DNA from: Pseudomonadota bacterium | GTDB lineage: Bacteria > Pseudomonadota > Alphaproteobacteria > Rhizobiales > Xanthobacteraceae | DNA length: 7,498 bases | Assembly: GCA_023405565.1 (NCBI GenBank) | Contig: JAEXXW010000582.1 | Coordinates: 1 to 7,498 of the forward strand | Reading direction: 5' to 3' | In this document: one piece after another, positions 6,239 to 7,498 of the stretch | How positions within the stretch are numbered: position 1 is the stretch's first letter | How the letters are laid out: each line of letters opens with the position of its first letter | Translations under genes and position numbers: made by a program | Notes under the pieces: model-generated | What the model saw: the letters and a program-made list of their open reading frames with translations, nothing else | Database searches by the model: none | What the model was told of the DNA's origin: nothing

Positions 6239-6508
6239 ATGGCCAATACCCGCTCGGCCAAACGGAAGACGCGCGAAATCGCGTTCCGCACGAAGATCAA
6301 CCAGCATCGCCGGTCGATGATGCGCGGCTTTATCCGCAAGGTCGAAGAAGCCATCACCAGCGGCGATCAGAATGCTGCGCTGGCCGCCCTCAAGGCAGCC
6401 GAACCGCAGATCATGCGTGCGAGCCAGAAGGGCATCGTTCACAAGAAGACAGCAAGCCGCAAGGTGTCCCGTCTGACCCACCGGATTGCCAAGCTCACTG
6501 CCAAGTAA
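6239..6508 (+). CDS. rpsT: 30S ribosomal protein S20
   Basis: An 89-residue S20, the usual length, a helical protein that binds the 5' and 3' minor domains of 16S rRNA during early 30S assembly. The family start [14 protein letters not shown] is clear, as are the basic helices, [20 protein letters not shown] (17-36), and the C-terminal block [23 protein letters not shown] (64-86). The composition is strongly basic with many Lys and Arg and no Cys. AGAGG lies five bases before the ATG. The gene has its own promoter, a structured leader and a strong terminator, so it is a single-gene unit. In many alphaproteobacteria rpsT is followed by dnaA on the same strand. Confidence 0.98.
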   Translation: MANTRSAKRKTREIAFRTKINQHRRSMMRGFIRKVEEAITSGDQNAALAALKAAEPQIMRASQKGIVHKKTASRKVSRLTHRIAKLTAK

Positions 6509-6545
6509 TTCACGACAAAGGCAAGTTGGCTTTCAGCTGCATTTG

Positions 6546-6571
6546 AAAACCCGGCTCAGGCCGGGTTTTTT
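6546..6571 (+). terminator. Rho-independent terminator of rpsT
   Basis: AAAACCCGGC (6546-6555) pairs perfectly with GCCGGGTTTT (6560-6569) around the loop TCAG, and the T-run covers 6566-6571. It begins 37 bases after the rpsT stop. The A-rich left arm means the same structure is partly bidirectional, but the plus-strand T-tract and the gene order assign it to rpsT. Confidence 0.95.
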
Positions 6572-6745
6572 ATTTTGGCGGTCTTATTTATGCCACCGTT
6601 GGTTCCGCCAATGGCGATGCAAGATGACGAGCGATAGCGTCCCAAGCTGCGCCTTTTGGCCTTGGGGATTAGCTTGAAATTCGCTCAAGAAAACCACCGC
6701 GAAAAGAAAGATTTAACACCTAAGCCTGCCGGGGGGTTCGGAATC

Positions 6746-6790
6746 CGGCCTCGGGCGTCGCTTAAGCGACCGTGGCCGCGATCTTTTTTT
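6746..6790 (+). terminator. Possible terminator or palindromic site with T7 run
   Basis: At its centre is the perfect 14-bp palindrome GTCGCTTAAGCGAC (6757-6770), which can fold as a 5-bp stem with a TTAA loop. Flanking CGGCC (6746-6750) and GGCCG (6774-6778) extend the stem beyond asymmetric internal loops. Seven T residues (6784-6790) begin five bases after the outer arm. This could end an unannotated transcript starting downstream of the rpsT terminator, or the palindrome could be a protein-binding site. The gap between stem and T-run weakens the terminator reading. Confidence 0.35.
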
Positions 6791-6930
6791 GCGAAACAAA
6801 ATTCGTCTGCCGCAGTATTTGTTTGGAAAAACCGTACGGCGATTCAAGACGTTGCGATGACAGAACTGCGAAACAGGCTGTCTTTTCGGTAACATCGAAC
6901 GCGCTCGCGAAAAGCTGCCCGACAAATTCG

Positions 6931-6958
6931 TTGCAGTTTGGAAGCGCGCGTGTATCTT
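6931..6958 (+). promoter_or_regulatory. Weak candidate promoter in the region after rpsT
   Basis: TTGCAG (6931-6936) and TATCTT (6953-6958) are 16 bases apart, an acceptable but not strong sigma-70-like pair. A start would fall near 6965, leaving a long leader through the hairpin cluster to the right edge. Matches of this quality are common by chance. Confidence 0.2.
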
Positions 6959-7091
6959 GAAAACACCGCGGCGCCACTGCGGCGGCGGTTCTCTTAAACG
7001 TCTGATTTGAAACTCATCGAAGATGAGAACGGGTGAAATGCGTCTGAATTTTCGATCTTCGCGACGTGAGTGACAACGGACTAAACCAAAA

Positions 7092-7137
7092 CATCACTGC
7101 TGAACTTTGTGATGCTGCGTATTTGTATCGGCATCAC
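7092..7137 (+). other. Overlapping alternative hairpins
   Basis: CATCAC (7092-7097) is complementary to GTGATG (7109-7114), and the same segment, as GTGATGC (7109-7115), is complementary to GCATCAC (7131-7137). Only one of the two stems can form at a time: a 6-bp stem with an 11-base loop or a 7-bp stem with a 15-base loop. Such geometry is seen in RNA switches and attenuators, and also in paired direct repeats of a protein site (CATCACT occurs twice in direct orientation, at 7092-7098 and 7132-7138). Confidence 0.4.
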
Positions 7138-7197
7138 TAGGAAGCTCCCGAACTTCAACGGCGACAATAATTCGGACCACCGCGTGGAGGCGCGCGG

Positions 7198-7389
7198 ATG
7201 GTAGGGGGAGTTATGACGACGGGCCGAATACACAATCGCACCAAGATGCGATTTCGACTGAATGAGCGTCCGCTCTCACGCGGACAGAAATCAATCCGGC
7301 TCACGCCGGACGCGGCGGACCTGATGCGGCACATCATGATCACGACCGGATCACTGGGCGCGGACGCACCCCCGGACACGTGTCGATAG
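7198..7389 (+). CDS. Doubtful 63-residue basic small protein
   Basis: An ATG at 7198 is preceded by GGAGG (7186-7190) at a good seven-base spacing and opens 63 codons ending in TAG. A second in-frame ATG at 7213 has a GGGGGAG run only two bases away. The protein is rich in Arg and Thr (for example NRTKMRFRLNERPLSRGQ at 13-30) with no membrane segment, signal peptide or recognised domain. Third-position GC is mixed in the first half and high in the second. Two hairpins (7268-7310) lie inside it, which hints that the DNA is selected for structure rather than protein. It could be a leader peptide of a downstream gene, a small DNA- or RNA-binding protein, or a chance frame. I favour chance slightly. 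Confidence 0.25.
   Translation: MVGGVMTTGRIHNRTKMRFRLNERPLSRGQKSIRLTPDAADLMRHIMITTGSLGADAPPDTCR
7268..7310 (+). repeat. Two tandem short hairpins with TCAC in the loops
   Basis: GTCCGC (7268-7273) pairs with GCGGAC (7280-7285) around TCTCAC, and TCCGGC (7295-7300) pairs with GCCGGA (7305-7310) around TCAC. Both are perfect 6-bp stems, nine bases apart, with CTCACG running from stem to stem in each. They lie inside the doubtful 63-codon frame. Confidence 0.45.
7375..7384. repeat. 10-bp palindrome GACACGTGTC
   Basis: A perfect palindrome with an E-box-like CACGTG core at the end of the doubtful small frame. Palindromes of this length occur by chance every few tens of kilobases, so a role as a protein site is only a possibility. 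Confidence 0.3.
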
Positions 7390-7498
7390 GGAACGCTCTC
7401 TTTCGATCGTCCGTTAAGCGTCGGATCAATCCGACTCGCGGTCTATCTCCCAGTAACGCGACGTTCTGAAAGAGCTGCGTTCCGGCTCAGGGCCTTTG
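7390..7498. other. Right-edge non-coding stretch with third hairpin
   Basis: No ATG on the plus strand and no recognisable coding sequence. GTCGGA (7420-7425) pairs with TCCGAC (7430-7435) around TCAA, the same size as the two hairpins at 7268-7310. ATCAATCCG occurs at both 7290-7298 and 7425-7433, and TCCGGCTCA at both 7295-7303 and 7481-7489. If dnaA follows, its start codon is beyond the window. Confidence 0.4.

Larger units (their letters stand above)
6572..7197. other. Non-coding region downstream of rpsT, possible dnaA upstream region
   Basis: No convincing gene is seen on either strand. The short open frames here lack ribosome sites and family features. GC content drops in places to about 40 per cent by hand count (6781-6840 and 7081-7140). 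The stretch is rich in short inverted repeats, listed separately where best formed. Others are TTGGCGG/CCGCCAA (6575-6611), CCCAAG/CTTGGG (6641-6666) overlapping CAAGCT/AGCTTG (6643-6676), AAACAAA/TTTGTTT (6794-6824), the palindrome CCGTACGG (6832-6839) and CTCATC-GAA-GATGAG (7013-7027). I searched for DnaA boxes (TTATCCACA-like) and found none matching well. A long leader or regulatory region of dnaA is the simplest idea, from rpsT-dnaA gene order; an unlisted small RNA is possible. Confidence 0.5.

Noticed and set aside
6656..6977. Several 60-80 codon frames on both strands after rpsT
   Set aside because: They overlap each other, lack ribosome sites and have low-complexity or incoherent products.
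6741..7437. CcrM sites GANTC at 6741, 6841 and 7433
   Set aside because: Three sites in about 0.93 kb is what base composition predicts, so there is no enrichment to interpret.
6572..7498. oriC with DnaA boxes
   Set aside because: Scanned for TTATCCACA and close variants on both strands. The best found (CTATCGACA, complement at 7381-7389) has two mismatches and stands alone. In studied Hyphomicrobiales and Caulobacter the origin is near hemE rather than dnaA.
1..7498. Insertion sequences, CRISPR arrays, phage or toxin-antitoxin genes
   Set aside because: No transposase, regularly spaced repeats, integrase or toxin-like proteins are seen on either strand.

Overview
The window looks like chromosomal DNA of a GC-rich alphaproteobacterium of the order Hyphomicrobiales (Rhizobiales), probably near Bradyrhizobium, Rhodopseudomonas or Afipia. 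The basis is coding style, a malic enzyme that resembles rhizobial NADP-dependent malic enzyme (TME) from memory, and the single-gene S20 locus. No database search was possible, so the taxonomy is inference.

Left third (1-2604): a possible lipoprotein gene cut by the left edge (minus strand), a UPF0114/YqhA-family inner-membrane protein (minus), and msrA for peptide methionine sulfoxide reductase (minus) with a clear terminator. Diverging from msrA is a secreted HbpS/GlcG-like haem-binding family protein (plus). Convergent with that is a 105-residue two-helix membrane protein (minus). These are single-gene units. Two inverted repeats lie in the promoter-side gaps.

Middle (2820-6081): a large plus-strand malic enzyme with a C-terminal phosphotransacetylase-like domain (maeB). 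It is followed after 79 bases by a dihydrodipicolinate-synthase/N-acetylneuraminate-lyase superfamily aldolase whose active-site motif is not that of a true DapA. Both are pyruvate-node enzymes: one makes pyruvate from malate, the other belongs to a family of pyruvate-forming or pyruvate-using aldolases. A strong stem-loop lies between them.

Right part (6082-7498): a consensus-like sigma-70 promoter with a GC-rich discriminator, a structured leader of about 95 bases, rpsT (ribosomal protein S20) and its terminator. About 0.93 kb then follows with no recognisable gene. It is lower in GC in places and rich in short inverted repeats, several of them mutually exclusive. In many alphaproteobacteria dnaA lies downstream of rpsT, so this may be the dnaA upstream region, but no dnaA coding sequence is visible before the right edge. 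A 63-codon reading frame with a good Shine-Dalgarno sits in it and is of doubtful reality.

Most of the window is ordinary housekeeping DNA. The parts most worth a second look are the rpsT leader and the hairpin-rich region downstream of rpsT. I did not find convincing evidence of a new multi-gene system.
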